A stretch of 64,000 bases of DNA from Nissolia schottii (lineage: Eukaryota; Streptophyta; Magnoliopsida; Fabales; Fabaceae), in assembly GCA_003254905.1 (NCBI GenBank), contig QANU01102192.1, positions 62,001-126,000 of the forward strand, written 5' to 3'. The translations under genes were made by a program, and so were the position numbers. The notes beneath the pieces are model-generated. The model made no database searches and had not been told where the DNA came from. It saw nothing but the letters and a program-made list of their open reading frames with translations. Numbering within the stretch: the stretch's first letter is position 1; each line of letters opens with the position of its first letter. Below are positions 36,560-49,699 of the stretch, piece after piece.

Positions 36560-38470
36560 ATAGTATAGATATATATAGATCAAATTCATGCCATCCTGTT
36601 AGGAAGGAACAATGTGAACTATCACTCAATCACACCGGTTAGTTACGAGTAGGTTTAAATAGAAAATAACTCATAATATAAAATCAATAATAGGAAAATA
36701 TAGTGACGGGGAATTATTTTCGTATGTCACACTTATAATGTTGATTTTGTTTTTTTTGGTCCGGTTATATTGGTTTTGTCACTTTTTTGTTTTGGGTGGA
36801 AGTAAGGTTATAAGGTTTCTCCAATGACCAGGGTTGGGCCGAAAGCCCAAGTAGTTGGTCCCACACTCTTCCGATCGCGGGCTTTAACATTTCGCACCTC
36901 ATATTTGGATTAGTGAGTCTAATCTTGAATTTTGTTCCTGTGACTTGCAAGCATTTGTCCAAATTTGTCATCGATGGAAATGATATGTTTACTAAATTAC
37001 TAATCTATGTTTTTGTATTGATTATTCTGATTGAAATATGCGGGTGAACGACATTTTGGATAACAACAAGAAGACAAAAATGATGTGTGATCCATTGCTT
37101 TTCCTCTATTGTAAAATACATTAATTTTATCTTTTTGTTGTTGTTTAGAAGTGTTAATCACCTAACATTTTTCATTCTGATTAGCGATTATGTAGTGATT
37201 ATTCCGAATAGTGACCAGTCACTGGTTACAACTTCTAACAAAATCGCCTTGCTATCTTGAGTAGTAATTATTAATTTAGTTAGTTAAGGTATGTATCCTT
37301 TCCTACACATGGTTCTTAAAATCAAATCTGGAACTTTGGTTACCGGAATGTTAAGTTCTCCTTTAATGATTTTGTTTGAAAACGAGTCAATAATTTGTGC
37401 CATTGCTTCTAACTCTTAAGAACAATTATTGCGTACATATATAGTAAGACGGTTAGTGATTATCAAGATTCCAATCTTAGTTTCTGATTTTTCAGTGCAA
37501 TTTGTAAAAGTAGTACTAGTGTAGTTAAAAATAATAATGTTAACAAGCACTATGAGCAGATATACCACCAAAATATACTAGATCACCAGATCTTGTAGCT
37601 TTATGTATCAAATTTGTGAGGCACGTGCCCATGATCTGTATTTGTACCAGTATACTAATATTCTAGTATATGCTGGCTATAAATGAACATTATTATATAT
37701 GGTATAGCAAATAGCAACTTGCGAGGAAAACATGACAAAATTGGCATCAACGGTTTTCTGTTTTCCACTGCCATTAGTAACAACACACGATCAACAATTT
37801 GTTATCAATTCTGACGGTAAAGTTTTTAGTAATTTGTCACTACTATCTTTGATTGTGGCAATTAATTTTACTAAGCTAATTAAGAGGCCAAATGATTAAA
37901 AAAAGTTAATTGTGCCACTGCAAATTAAGGCCAATGAAAACCAATGAATCAAATTAAAACATGATAGAGCAGGGAAAAAAACCAAAGGCGTAAAGAAAGC
38001 ATAGTTAATTATGTCAAGTTCTCTCTCTAGTTAAATAAAGGAGATGCTTGTGGTTGAAAGCCATAATAGGAGAAGATCACGGAGAGCTACATTCTCAAGA
38101 CACCCAAAGACTAAATCAACAGCTAATTTAATTTAAAGGCCGATATGGATATGGTAAAGCCACGTGTCGAGCCATGATAGGATACAATTGTTAGGGCCCA
38201 GGTCTCTCTACCCTTCATTGGATAGGGATAGGACCGTCGAGTTTGAATGAATTTTTTGTCTCAAGGTCGATCCACATTCATGTAAGAACAACAGGGCACC
38301 ATATACTATAATCGAAATAATAATTGATCACTTGGTGACTTCACTATCAAAAACGGAGAAAAAGAATTTTGGTAACACTACTAAAATTAAATAAAATAAT
38401 TAATTAACATTGAGCGCGGAAGAAAAAAGAGCGGGTCATACGTGTAATTTTACTCTTTCTGTGAATGTGT
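36560..38470. other. Intergenic DNA and SAM synthetase promoter region
   Basis: No gene is visible. A perfect G-box, CACGTG, lies at 38161-38166, about 315 bp upstream of the SAM synthetase TATA box; its use is unknown. Confidence 0.5.
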
Positions 38471-38475
38471 GTGTC

Positions 38476-38483
38476 TATATAAA
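38476..38483 (+). promoter_or_regulatory. TATA box of the SAM synthetase gene
   Basis: TATATAAA lies in the context gtcTATATAAAgcaacgg. It places the start of transcription near 38510, just ahead of the short leader exon. Confidence 0.75.
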
Positions 38484-38550
38484 GCAACGGTTGCCTTCAT
38501 GTTTTTTCCTCTTTGATTTCCTCACTCCTCAACGCAACGCAGCACAAAAG

Positions 38551-39402
38551 GTGCTTCTCTCTCTTTTTTCCCTTTCGCGTCTCGCATTTCAATTTGTTGC
38601 TTTATCGAAATTTGAATTCACGCTAATGATTGTAGCAGCATTTGTAGTAGTTTCCAGATCTTGGATCCGAATTTTGAATTCATGCTTCGTGGAACTAGCA
38701 TCTTGGTTTAGATCTAGCGCTTTAACGCTCTTGTTATGATAAATTGAATTGAACGTTCTCTGGTTTCTGCTATTTCGTTTGTGTTTAGATCAATGTGTGC
38801 GGAGTTGTTAGTTTATTGCCATTGTCGATATGGATCTAATCTGCATTTATCTGTTTGATTCCTTTTTATGGATCTGGTTACATGTATACTGCTCTTGTTT
38901 GTTGCAGCACTGGCGGATCTGTATGCCTTTTTTTGTTCTTGTTTGGTTGTGAGTTTTGAATGGTCCCAAAGAATTGCCAAATTGCTAATTCTATAGGAAG
39001 AGACTTGAAAGATAGGATGTGGCTTTAGATTTAATTGTTTGGGATGAAACCTGAAGTAGCTTTTGCAAAAGCATGAACAAAAACTAAAACTAGCACTCGC
39101 CTTTCTGAATTATTAGATTCAACTATGGATCTGCCAATAGTCGTTATCCACCACCATCCTTGCACGAAATTGAGCTAACAATGGGTTCTTGTGTGCTTTT
39201 GAAAGTAATATCAGTTCAAGTAAATCATACAGCAAGTGCCACAAAATGTTAGTAATATCTGTCGTGAGATTAATTTTGTTGTACTTAAATAGAGTCAAGA
39301 TTGTTTAGGTTCATGCAATAGAATGTACATTTATATCTCTTTGATTATTGTTTTATAGATTTCTTATGAAACGTAATTTAACATATCTTTTTTGAATTGC
39401 AG
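38551..39402 (+). other. Leader (5' UTR) intron of the SAM synthetase gene
   Basis: The donor follows acaaaag at 38550 (GTGCTTC) and the acceptor is ttttttgaattgcag at 39402. The intron is about 850 bp, T-rich near its start, and ends two bases before the ATG. A leader intron in front of an uninterrupted coding exon is usual for plant SAM synthetase genes. Confidence 0.8.
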
Positions 39403-39404
39403 AT

Positions 39405-40577
39405 ATGGATACCTTCCTCTTCACCTCAGAATCTGTAAATGAAGGTCACCCCGACAAGCTATGTGACCAGGTTTCAGATGCCATCCTGGATGCTTGCTTG
39501 GAGCAAGACCCAGAGAGCAAGGTTGCCTGTGAGACCTGTACAAAAACCAACATGGTTATGGTCTTCGGTGAGATCACAACTAAGGCAAATGTGAACTATG
39601 AGAAAATAGTTCGAGACACTTGCAGAGGCATTGGGTTCGTGTCAGCTGATGTTGGTCTTGATGCCGACAACTGCAAAGTTCTAGTCAACATTGAGCAACA
39701 GAGCCCTGATATTGCCCAAGGAGTTCATGGTCACATGACCAAAAAGCCTGAGGACATTGGAGCTGGTGACCAAGGCCACATGTTTGGCTATGCCACAGAT
39801 GAAACACCTGAGCTGATGCCACTTACTCATGTGCTTGCTACTAAACTTGGTGCCAAGCTCACTGAAGTCAGGAAGAACAAAACATGCCCATGGCTGAGAC
39901 CTGATGGCAAAACCCAGGTTACTGTTGAGTACCAGAATGACAATGGAGCCATGGTCCCTATTCGCGTGCACACTGTCCTCATCTCAACACAGCACGATGA
40001 AACAGTCACCAACGAAAAGATAGCGGAAGACTTGAAGGAGCATGTTATAAAACCTGTCATCCCAGCCAAATACCTTGATGACAAGACTATCTTCCACCTG
40101 AACCCTTCTGGTCGGTTTGTGATCGGTGGACCCCATGGAGATGCAGGACTTACAGGCCGGAAGATCATTATTGACACCTACGGTGGTTGGGGTGCTCATG
40201 GTGGAGGTGCCTTCTCTGGCAAGGACCCAACCAAGGTTGATAGGAGCGGTGCATACATCGTGAGGCAGGCAGCGAAAAGTGTGGTAGCCTCAGGGCTCGC
40301 CCGCCGTTGTATTGTGCAGGTTTCTTATGCAATTGGAGTGCCGGAGCCACTGTCTGTTTTTGTAGACACCTACAAAACTGGAAAGATTCCAGACAAGGAC
40401 ATCTTGGCTCTGATTAAGGAGAACTTTGACTTTAGGCCTGGAATGATTGCCATCAATCTTGACCTGGTAAGAGGAGGGAACTTCAGGTACCAGAAGACTG
40501 CTGCTTATGGACATTTTGGACGTGATGATCCTGATTTTACTTGGGAGACCGTGAAGGTACTCAAGCCCAAGGCTTGA
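39405..40577 (+). CDS. SAMS: S-adenosylmethionine synthetase (methionine adenosyltransferase)
   Basis: Cytosolic or nuclear enzyme that makes S-adenosylmethionine from methionine and ATP, feeding methylation, ethylene and polyamine synthesis. The coding region is one uninterrupted exon of 390 residues, full length for the family. It has the ATP-binding GHPDK at 14-18, signature 1 [11 protein letters not shown] at 119-129, and the glycine-rich signature 2 GGGAFSGKD at 267-275. The start is the first ATG after the leader-intron acceptor and opens with [18 protein letters not shown] as in plant enzymes. The 390-residue length matches my memory of Arabidopsis MAT3, though paralogue assignment is not possible by eye. 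No defects are seen. Confidence 0.98.
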   Translation: MDTFLFTSESVNEGHPDKLCDQVSDAILDACLEQDPESKVACETCTKTNMVMVFGEITTKANVNYEKIVRDTCRGIGFVSADVGLDADNCKVLVNIEQQSPDIAQGVHGHMTKKPEDIGAGDQGHMFGYATDETPELMPLTHVLATKLGAKLTEVRKNKTCPWLRPDGKTQVTVEYQNDNGAMVPIRVHTVLISTQHDETVTNEKIAEDLKEHVIKPVIPAKYLDDKTIFHLNPSGRFVIGGPHGDAGLTGRKIIIDTYGGWGAHGGGAFSGKDPTKVDRSGAYIVRQAAKSVVASGLARRCIVQVSYAIGVPEPLSVFVDTYKTGKIPDKDILALIKENFDFRPGMIAINLDLVRGGNFRYQKTAAYGHFGRDDPDFTWETVKVLKPKA

Positions 40578-41650
40578 TGAGATAGCCAGCCCCAATGACA
40601 TTGCTACAGGTGGCTATCATCGTAGCCATCTTTCATATTCTGGGTAAAAAGAAAATAAAAGGAGCTTCAATGCGCACCTCTTATTGAAGATACGTTTCAC
40701 AGTTTGGATGAGAAATGAGGGCAGAGATTTTCCTTAGGGTGGATGCGTTAGCACCAATAGGAGCATGCAGCATTTAGTTACCTCTTTTGTTTTTGGTTTT
40801 ACCACTTTAAATTTCTTAAACTGTTGCCGGTTCTTTTTCTCATTTCTGCTATTGATTGTTTTGCAACCAATCTCATGTAATTGGTGTAAACTTAGAATGT
40901 TACCTACTCGATGTTGTTTTTGGTCAGTGTATGAAATTGTTTGTTTACCTCATAAAAACACAGTTTCCTGTGGTGGTAGTTTCCAATGGAGACATGCAAT
41001 GCTAAGTTATAATTTGACATTCATTGAATTGTTTGATGATTGACAATGCTACATTTTTTTAAAAATAATTTTGGAACCATGTTTATCATAAAATTCCAAA
41101 AATAAGGCAAGGATCCCCATAAACAACACACAAAGGGTCAACACAACTGATATGACTTAAACCACTATGCATATATTCATTACATGATATGCATTTGCTC
41201 CCAAAACTCTCAGGCCTGTTGAGAAACAATCTTTCCTTAACATTAAAATGCTAATCGTTAAGTCTTTGGTGAATTTCAGCCACAACAACCATTCTCATGT
41301 AACCAAATCTTTACATGCATATTTCACACCCAACAAAATAACATGTATTAGGACTCTCAACAAGCCTCCAAGACGAGCTCAAGGGCCAATCCTAAATAAC
41401 TCATCCCCTTCGAAGTGGCCAAAAGGGACATGGGCGATTTAGTACCACCTATAACACCCCCCCTACGCCACAAAGTACACAATTTATTTGTGGTGCATTT
41501 AAAATTTGTAGGATGCGAACCTATCTCTAGTGTAAAGTCTACCCATCAAGACACAGTAGGATAATATTTCAAATCTAGGGGGACTAAGCCTTCCATCCTA
41601 AACATTTGACAATGATACATGTATTGTAAAAGAGAAAATGCATAGTGCCC
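40578..41650. other. SAM synthetase 3' UTR and short intergenic region
   Basis: An AATAAAA word lies near 40654 and TTGGTGTAAACTT near 40880, so the 3' UTR probably ends by about 40.95 kb. Nothing else is recognised up to the decayed thioredoxin-like copy. Confidence 0.5.
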
Positions 41651-42304
41651 TCAAGAGTGCAACCACAAGCGATCACGCAGCCTCTCTTCTCCAGTGCCAT
41701 ACATCTCATCCGCCTTTTCACCATCTCGATAAAATTGGAAGGTCGGAGTGTATCGAATGTGTTGGGTTGTTTCTGGGCATTCATCAATATCTGCGTAGAG
41801 GGAAATTATTGCTCAATCTACAGAATGCATGAACATCTAAAAAAACCAGCAAACAACATCAGTGAGAATCTCAGTAGTGCTTACCTATTTCAATTACCAT
41901 CCGCCACCAACAACAAACTAGAAACAATTTTAAATTTTTCTTTTGATTACATTGTTTCTTGACCACTTGTATAATGACTGTAAAACCCTCCTCTTCCATA
42001 ACCAATTTATCTGTAAAATTCCCAATCATTATTAACGTAACTCGAATTCGGACTTTCATTGAAGCCGCGTATTCAAAGGGTTCCAGCATCGAACACCTGA
42101 GCTGAAAATAATTGGGAGAAGAAGTAGTAAACATAGAAAGAAGCGCCGTAATTGATAACAGCAAAATTTGTGACGAAAGAATCGAATCGCAACAGAAGCA
42201 GNTGATGTTGAGGAGAATGTCTGTGAGGTCATAGTCGCTGGAAGCGCTTCTCAAGTTGGCATGACGGCTTCCAACACTTTCTTCGCCTTATCGCTGCCCT
42301 CCAT
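41651..42304 (-). pseudogene. Decayed copy of thioredoxin-like 3-3
   Basis: The ATG at 42304 starts MEGSDKAKKVLEAVMP. One base out of frame, the sequence continues NLRSASSDYDLTDILLNI, then FAVINYGAS. The last exon reads YADIDECPETTQHIRYTP and TGEERLRDRLWLHS before TGA at 41651-41653. These are the N-terminus, core strand and C-terminus of plant thioredoxin-like 3-3 (about 126 residues). The frame is lost near residue 16. The residues after GAS read FYVYYFFSQ in place of the expected WCxxC active site. About 10 bases seem missing before YADIDE. A single N (42202) lies inside, so part of the damage could be sequence error, but the absent active site argues for a pseudogene. Confidence 0.7.
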
Positions 42305-42456
42305 TCTTGTTCTCTACGCCCTCTCCCCTCTAAACTCTAAACCTCCCGCCCTTTACATAATAATCTTCCACAACATCCTCTAAACTTATGAAATTTATTT
42401 CTCTATAAAAAAAATGTTCTTATTTTTACTAAAATTATTACCCAACCCATTTTATG

Positions 42457-42499
<43 letters not shown>

Positions 42500-43237
42500 G
42501 TTATTAAGCCAAAGTAGGGCATGCCCCCACACCATACTTTACCATTACTGCATGTTCCAATAGCTATGTTTGGGAGAACTAATTTTTGTTATCCTCCTAC
42601 GCTTGTCAAAATCTCATTAATAAGTGATGAATTACTATAAACGGATAATCTACGCATTAGTGATGATCCAAAACCTCTTCCAGGCTGGTGAATTACTCAA
42701 TAAACAAGTATTGAATAACATCCAACACTTGGCATTGAATAGTTAAAGAAAATTGGGCTCGAGGTTAATACAATAATATAATGAACTTGGTTCTTGCCAA
42801 GTAACAAGTATATTTCAATCAACATCAAAATCAGGTAAATTAGCAACCAGAGCTGATGTTATTACCACTGCTAATTCAAAGGTTTAAATGGTGGATTTCC
42901 AATGAAGGAGACTTTTAAACTAGCGCTGTAAATTTAAATAATTTAATAATAACTCAATAATAATGAATTGGTAGTCCAAGCCCATCTGAAGGAGGTTAAA
43001 CTGTCAGATCCATTCTCTATGGCAACAGAATTGAAGCTTCAGTCACCTATTTATACACTTGTTCTTTTCTTCTACCAAAACAGCAACCTTTATTTTCTTC
43101 CTAGTCCATCTGTATCCATCCCAACGATTCACATGTATGTAGATTCCCAATATGAGAATGATGTGATCCCAATCCAAAAGAATCATGTCATTATGTTAAC
43201 ATCCAAATAGAAATGGACTAGCATTTAGAAGACCATC
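42305..43237. other. Intergenic DNA
   Basis: Holds an (ATT)n microsatellite at 42460-42505 and the 3' UTR of the FAD synthetase-like gene near its right edge. No gene is visible. Confidence 0.55.
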
Positions 43238-46200
43238 CTAATTCATCTCCATGAAAGCACCAGGTTGAAACTTCTTGTCCAGTGCTCTTATAGCAGATTC
43301 AAGGCGTGCTTGGTCCTGTAACATGATTAGAAAGGATGGTATATCCCAAATATGCATTTCCATCTTAAAACAAAGTTTTGGCTGAAGAATATGAAAGTTT
43401 TCTTGTACCTTTCCTTTGAGACTAATGATGAGAGACCCATATCTGGCTGCGCGGTAACAACCTTGACGTTGCAAATATGAAAGACGATTTTATAAAAAAA
43501 AAAAAAAAGAAGAGAAATGGATAATATGCAGCTATATCACAACATTTCATAAACTTCATACCAATATAAAGGTCTGGAAATTCAAGACAAAGCTTTGATA
43601 GAGGTTGAGCAATTTCAACCTGCAGTTTAGATATCCCAATATGAGGTGTGACGAGCCCAACCGGGAGGAGATTTAAAGAGAAACAAATTCACATACAGCA
43701 TATTAATGTTGCATACTCTCATAAAAATAAATGATATACTACGGCTACTAGAATGAAATCATGCCATGTGTATCATGATGACATAGGAAAAGAAAGCTAT
43801 AACATACATCTGACAGGTTTGTTGTCACTTGCTTGGATCCATACGGTTCCAGCAATGTTAGCAGGTCACTGGATTTTGTTAATTCAATCAAACACTCCCA
43901 CTCCTTTTCCAGCTCTGAAACATTTGCCGCGGCAAGGATTACTACATTTTTGCACTTGATCTACAAGAAACAGATTATCTCTCACAGTTAAAACAAGTAT
44001 TCGTTCAATGTTTTCATTATATAAATACAGAAGTTGGTCAAAATAAAAATAAAGCTTTTGCCAGTTTCTCCTTGATTTGTAATTGAATTTCCAGCGAATG
44101 GCATACAAATAAAGAAACATACTTTCCTTTAATGATCTTCCAAAGACTTACCAAGGGCACAGACAAGTTGTCATGATGCAATAATTCAGTTATGCCCTCG
44201 GGCAACTGAGCCATCTGAAAGTGGAAAAGCAAGGACGAACTAATATTGATCAATTTCATATTATAACAGTCATCACACAGAAGCATATTGTGTACTGCAA
44301 GCTAAGTCTGAGCATGCAAATAGATGCCATATTGAGACACAAAAAAGAAGCAATATTGCAAACAATAGATGATAATGCCTCAAGATCTTATTATTATATT
44401 GCAATTATGGAAGCAACAGGCCAAGCTTATCACAGCATCCCAAAATAAAAGACAAGGCACAATAAACTAATAGTTAAACAAAATTTTCAGGTCTTTGCAA
44501 TGCATGATGTTTGAGCCTGCAGGAAAGGAGCTGTGGGAGGGGCAACCTCAACACCCCAAGCAAGAATTTTATGCATGAAATTACCTCATTCCGGTCACCA
44601 ATACACTGATCACCAATAATGTGCCTGAGATATTCTTCAAATTCTTCATCAGGAGCCTAAATCAAAAGCAAATCATAGTAACTGATATGGAGTTACCAAG
44701 ACAAACTAACAGCAATTAATGATGGAAGTTATGCCTATATGCCCATATACATGCCTTAGTCAAGTCAGCAGAAGCTTGACTAAAGTCAAATTTCACATTT
44801 CAAGAATGGCACTCTACCTAATGACCTATAAGATACTAAGATACGTGGGGTGGATGCACAGCATTTCTAGAGAATGCTTGTAGTAGTCTCAAATTGAGAA
44901 ATACAATTTGAAGGAAAGAAAAAACGCACCAAACGAACACCAAAAGCTTTTGCAATGCCTGCTAAGGTAACATCTGAATGCAGTGGACCTACACCTCCAT
45001 ATATAAAAACCTACAAGAAGCAGGCCATATGAATAACCAGAAGTACCATTTTATTATCAAGAAATGTAATACCCATAATTTTCTAAGCATTAGAATATTA
45101 CCATATCACTCGTATCTTTCTGTCGCTCAACTTCTTCGGCCACAGAATCTATCTGGTGCAAAAGACATGCCATAAACCATCAAATTACAATATTTGGTGA
45201 ACAATGCCTACAATAGAGTTTATGAGCCATTCGTTTCGTAGAAATTCATAGTAACACCTTCAGCTTCGGGTGCTGATGTTTGCAAATCAGAGCAGTTAAT
45301 ATATATACAGGCAAGACATATATAAAAATGAACTCACATTGTTGTGTACAACAGAATGTTTCAACACAGACCAACCGATGGAATGTAGCTTCTTACACAG
45401 ATTCGGTCCTAACTGATCCTCAACAATGCCAAACCTGAGCTATGGAACAGAGTAAACAAGTGGAGAACATCATCAACCAGTTGACAAAAGGATCAAAAAA
45501 AAAATTAATCAGTGTACTGAACAGCATGACAACAGAGATTAAAAAAATTTAAGTTTCCATTTATTCTTTTGTTACCCCGAATGATTATTGAAATTAGTTT
45601 TCAGGATGTTATGATAAATTAGACCAGCAATGTCAAGATAAAATAGTAAGCACAGTAACAAGCCAGCCACTATAAAATCAAGAGGTTCAACATTAGGTTA
45701 AAAAAGTCTTGTAAAATTGTTAAATGCCCATATGGAAAATTATAAAACAGAACAGAGTTTATAGAAGGTGCCATTTCCAATATATCCCAAATAACCCATT
45801 CACTCATGTGATATCGTGGTACTTACAGAATCTCATCTCCCACGGCAATGATCGATGCTGTGAGCATGCTGTTTTTATGTGAATCTACACTAGTCAAGCC
45901 ATTGCTATCAGCAGGAATTTGTCCACGAGTAGAAGAAGATAACCTTTTAGCCCTCCCTGCCCTCTCCAGTCGTCCATCAGCAAGCAAATAAGCTGGCTTG
46001 AATTTATTGGAAGAATTGCTAATGGATAATAATGAGTTTGGAACAGTGTCATATATGCTCCCAATTGAAGTATAACTGCACAAATAAAAAAGTAATAATC
46101 ACACCAAACTTCCTTGAACGAACTCAATCAACTAGAACTTAATGGGAAATTATGATGGACCAGTTATTAATGTTGCATAAAAGACGCTTGTTGGGTTACA

Positions 46201-49146
46201 TAATGAAGAATTTTAAGATCAAAAGATAGAGCAAATTTATGACACCATCCAATTATTCTCTCATGTACCTATTATGGGAGGGAAAGTATGGCAGGCAGAT
46301 ATATTAAATCCAACAATTAAGGTCCAGCATATATACTGAGTATTACCCTTGATCATAAAGGCTGCAGTAGTTCACCTTGCAAGTTAAAAGGAAGGCCCAC
46401 ACATCTCTACATAGAAATAAAAGTAAGTCAACCATGACTTTACAACTATCACGTTCCAAAAGCATCAACATAAACAATAATGGAAAAGAACAAACTATAT
46501 ATTTCCAAGTGATAGTGCCATCACATTAACATGTAAATTGAAGGAAGGTAAACAAATGATTTCCCTGATGTATCCAAGTACTTTCAAAGATGAAAGTTAT
46601 CAGATCTTTAGAGGAACAAAATGTCAAAATTGAAGAACTAACAAAAATTAAAAAAAATTACCCTTAGAAAAGTTCTGATTAATGAAAAAAAAAGAAAGAT
46701 AATACAAACTATAAAATATAACAACAGGCAGGGCCAACTGCATGGACCAAACAACATTTGAAATTCTTTTTATCAACCGGCTACCCTTCAGCTTTTACCT
46801 GAGGCTTTCCAGTTTTCCCTAACTATTAACGTATAAGGTTAATTAAATATGGAAGTTTGTGTAATGCCAAAACATTAAACATCTATGACATTGTATCAAC
46901 AACAATAATGAACCAGAAACGATGTATGGATGTCTTCAAAAAGGGTGAGCTCAGATATGTAGATTGAAACGGGTGCTCAAAAATAAATTTGGAAATAGGT
47001 TAGAGGTGGTTTACCTATTAGTGGCGCTACTCATACACTAATAACTGAAGACCTTTATCTCTACTTTTAACTCTAGTACCATTGCTTTAGGAACATTAAG
47101 CATCTTATCCACCAACCCATAACAAATATGTGATGGCAGACCTTGTCAATGTGAAATTTATGATCAAATGAAGGGGTCCTTGGAAAAGTTAGCACCAATC
47201 ACAAATGTGGTTAAAAGAGAACTATGTTTTTTCAGATCTTTATTTTGTAAGCTCATCCAAACGAGTTTATACGAAACTAAGAAGCAAACATGAGAACATG
47301 TTTCACTTAATAAAAGCAGCAAGGAGAAGCAGCTTATAACAAAGAACTAAACCTGTATGACCAATCCAGAATGGGATTCACTCTCATAAAAGGTGGCCAC
47401 CCAGGTGAACTGGGGGAGAACTGTTCTTGGCCAACCTGCAAGATTGGAGGGCACACATATAAATAGAAATTCAGTTTTCCTTTTTTCATAAAACCATGGT
47501 AATGAAATCTTGGCTGAAACCGCAAAAGGATACAAGTTTGGAGCTAATGAGTTTAATGACAATGCTACTGTAATATGGAAACATTTTGAATTATAATGAC
47601 ATGAATGTAATGATTTATACCATAGTAAGTATTGTTCTTTGATAGTTTGATCTACTTTATATTTACAAGATTGAACTTACTGAGTATGTAGCATAATTTT
47701 CCTTTATAGCATATATCTACGAATAGTGTGTATATACCGAAGGATAATTGCATATAGTATGTATGTAAAATCTTCACTTTTGCATCTTGCTTCTAAATTT
47801 TGCTTTTACAGAGGCTCTGGCCATTTTGATTAAAATCTTTCAAGAACCTTGCATAAAACAATATGGGCTTTTGGAAGAATAGGTGGTCACAGAATATGCA
47901 CTGTAAAACCAAAAAAACAAAAGCCATCTCATGTATAAGAAATAGGGATACCGCAGTAGGGTCTCCAATTCGAACTCCAAGGAAAATAGCTCGAATTGGC
48001 TTCTTCTTCAACAAAGCCTCCAAACCAGACTTGAAATCTGAGCAAATGGTGTCAATTTGCAAACCATAGCTGCTCAGGGAAAAAATCATCAGTTTCAGCA
48101 TCCTTTAGGGCAGAAGAAGCCTCAAGGTTTAAAATCATACAAGAATAACAAAAAGAACGGAAGAAAATAGCATTTTTCATGAAATCTACACTTCAATGAC
48201 AATTTAAAGAAAATCAAAAGTACAAAGGAAGAAAAAAAAAACTTCACTAACGTAGCAGCTGTATCGTAAGTAAACGAGTTGATTTCCGGGAAAACACTAG
48301 AACTTTCAAAATATATTGTTCGAATTGGAAAATCTTTTAGATCCCCATTGGCACTATTTTGCCCCTCTTTATGCAAGAAATAGCCAGCCCTGAGAATGTG
48401 TAACAAAACCTACAAGCCAAAGTTTAATGTCACCGTCAATTAGGTCATGGATGCTGATGAGTGCAAAAAGATTGATTACACACATTTAAAACTTACCGTT
48501 GAATCCTTTCCACCGTTGAAACTGAAGGCTACCTCCTCAATGCTGCGGGAAGAAATACATTAATACATGAAGACATCAGTAAACTCACATTAATAGGAGA
48601 CTGAAAGTCATGAAAGTCCATATATTAAAATTAAAATGGAAATGAAATCATCATTTTCTTTCGTAACTTAATACAGGCATGACTTATACATCGCTTCTAC
48701 TAACTCGGACCTAGCAGAACTTCCTGCGCAGACTGTTTGTCATTCGTTACATGGAATTTCCGGAAACCATCTTCAAGTCAACAGACTCAACATGTTCACA
48801 AAAACTTGCCAATGAGACAATACAATCAAGGGAGGAGAATTTCATCAATTGGATCCGACATGAATCAAATAACCATCCACATTGAGGGCATATTCAATTT
48901 TCCACCGAACACAACTACAAAAATCTAGTTCCTCATGCACAAAATTCTCAAGCCCATACTCATGGAAAGGAAAGGTCTAACGAGATTAAAAAAAAAAACC
49001 TACAAATTAAACACATCCCAAGCTCGCAGACAAAGGAGAACTTACGAATACAAAGCCAAAGCTCTCTGAATAACATAGGTGGCATTGTTGTACTTGGTCT
49101 GAAGCCTTCGATCGTCACACTCCCTAATTGCCCTGTCGATCTCCAT
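43238..49146 (-). CDS. FAD synthetase-like protein: PAPS-reductase-like plus molybdopterin-binding-like domain, complete
   Basis: Two-domain homologue of human FLAD1 and Arabidopsis At5g03430, probably cytosolic FMN adenylyltransferase. Sixteen exons: 49046-49146, 48497-48542, 48252-48409, 47952-48069, 47353-47435, 46347-46406, 45827-46075, 45338-45434, 45102-45152, 44930-45010, 44585-44656, 44152-44214, 43808-43960, 43562-43619, 43409-43461, 43238-43315. They join in frame to 506 residues. The N-terminal PAPS-reductase-like domain has the nucleotide loop [10 protein letters not shown] (40-49), [10 protein letters not shown] and [14 protein letters not shown]. The second domain begins [12 protein letters not shown] (about 263) and has GGVGPLHSD near 326, as in MoaB/MogA-type folds. 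The plant and yeast order (synthetase first) is the reverse of human FLAD1. All introns fit GT..AG. FAD synthesis is inferred from homology; as far as I recall, the plant protein is little studied. Confidence 0.93.
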
Positions 49147-49640
49147 GTTGACGACCCGCAAACGCCAAACCTGAGCAGAAAAAGCAGAACAATTGAACAC
49201 GAAATTACAGCAAATGGGACCCCCTAAAGATTGCAAATTTAAGCTGCTTACGGAAGAAGCAAACCTGGGTTTCCGTCAAAAAGGGATCTTTTTCTGCGAA
49301 TTCGAGATCAGCTTGGAATATTCTGTGGAGCAAGCTGAGGTGTGAGTGAATCTTGAGAGAGAGAGAGCTTCTTGGTTGTGCTAATATATGTGACTGTGGC
49401 CGAAAATCAAAAGGGTTGGGGGAAGAGATATATTGGAACAAGAATTTGGATAGCTGGGGGTTGTTTGTGTGAGCCACACACAAAACCGAAACAGAAAAGA
49501 CAAAAAAGAAACAATAAAACAGAAGAGAGAGAGAGAGAGAGAGAGAGAGAAGTGGGTGCAATGTATGTGATTGTTGTGAATTTGTGATGGTGATGTGTGT
49601 TGTGCCGTTTTGGGTGTTAGAGCTCAGCACGCATATCAAT
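49147..49640 (-). promoter_or_regulatory. Leader and promoter-side DNA of the FAD synthetase-like gene
   Basis: A splice acceptor (ttttctgctcag) lies about 25 bases ahead of the ATG and a good donor (CTTCC/GTAAGC) near 49255. A short leader intron is therefore likely. A (GA)14 tract at 49523-49550 reads CT on the sense strand and probably falls in the 5' UTR. Confidence 0.5.
49523..49550. repeat. (GA)n microsatellite
   Basis: About 14 GA units, CT on the sense strand of the neighbouring gene. Confidence 0.95.
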
Positions 49641-49699
49641 GTGCTGTGATCAAAACGAGATTTAAGAGAAGATCCAGAGAGATAATATTCACTACTATA

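Noticed and set aside
39681-40601. Minus-strand open frames across the SAM synthetase exon
   Set aside because: Antisense shadows of a conserved, GC-richer coding exon.
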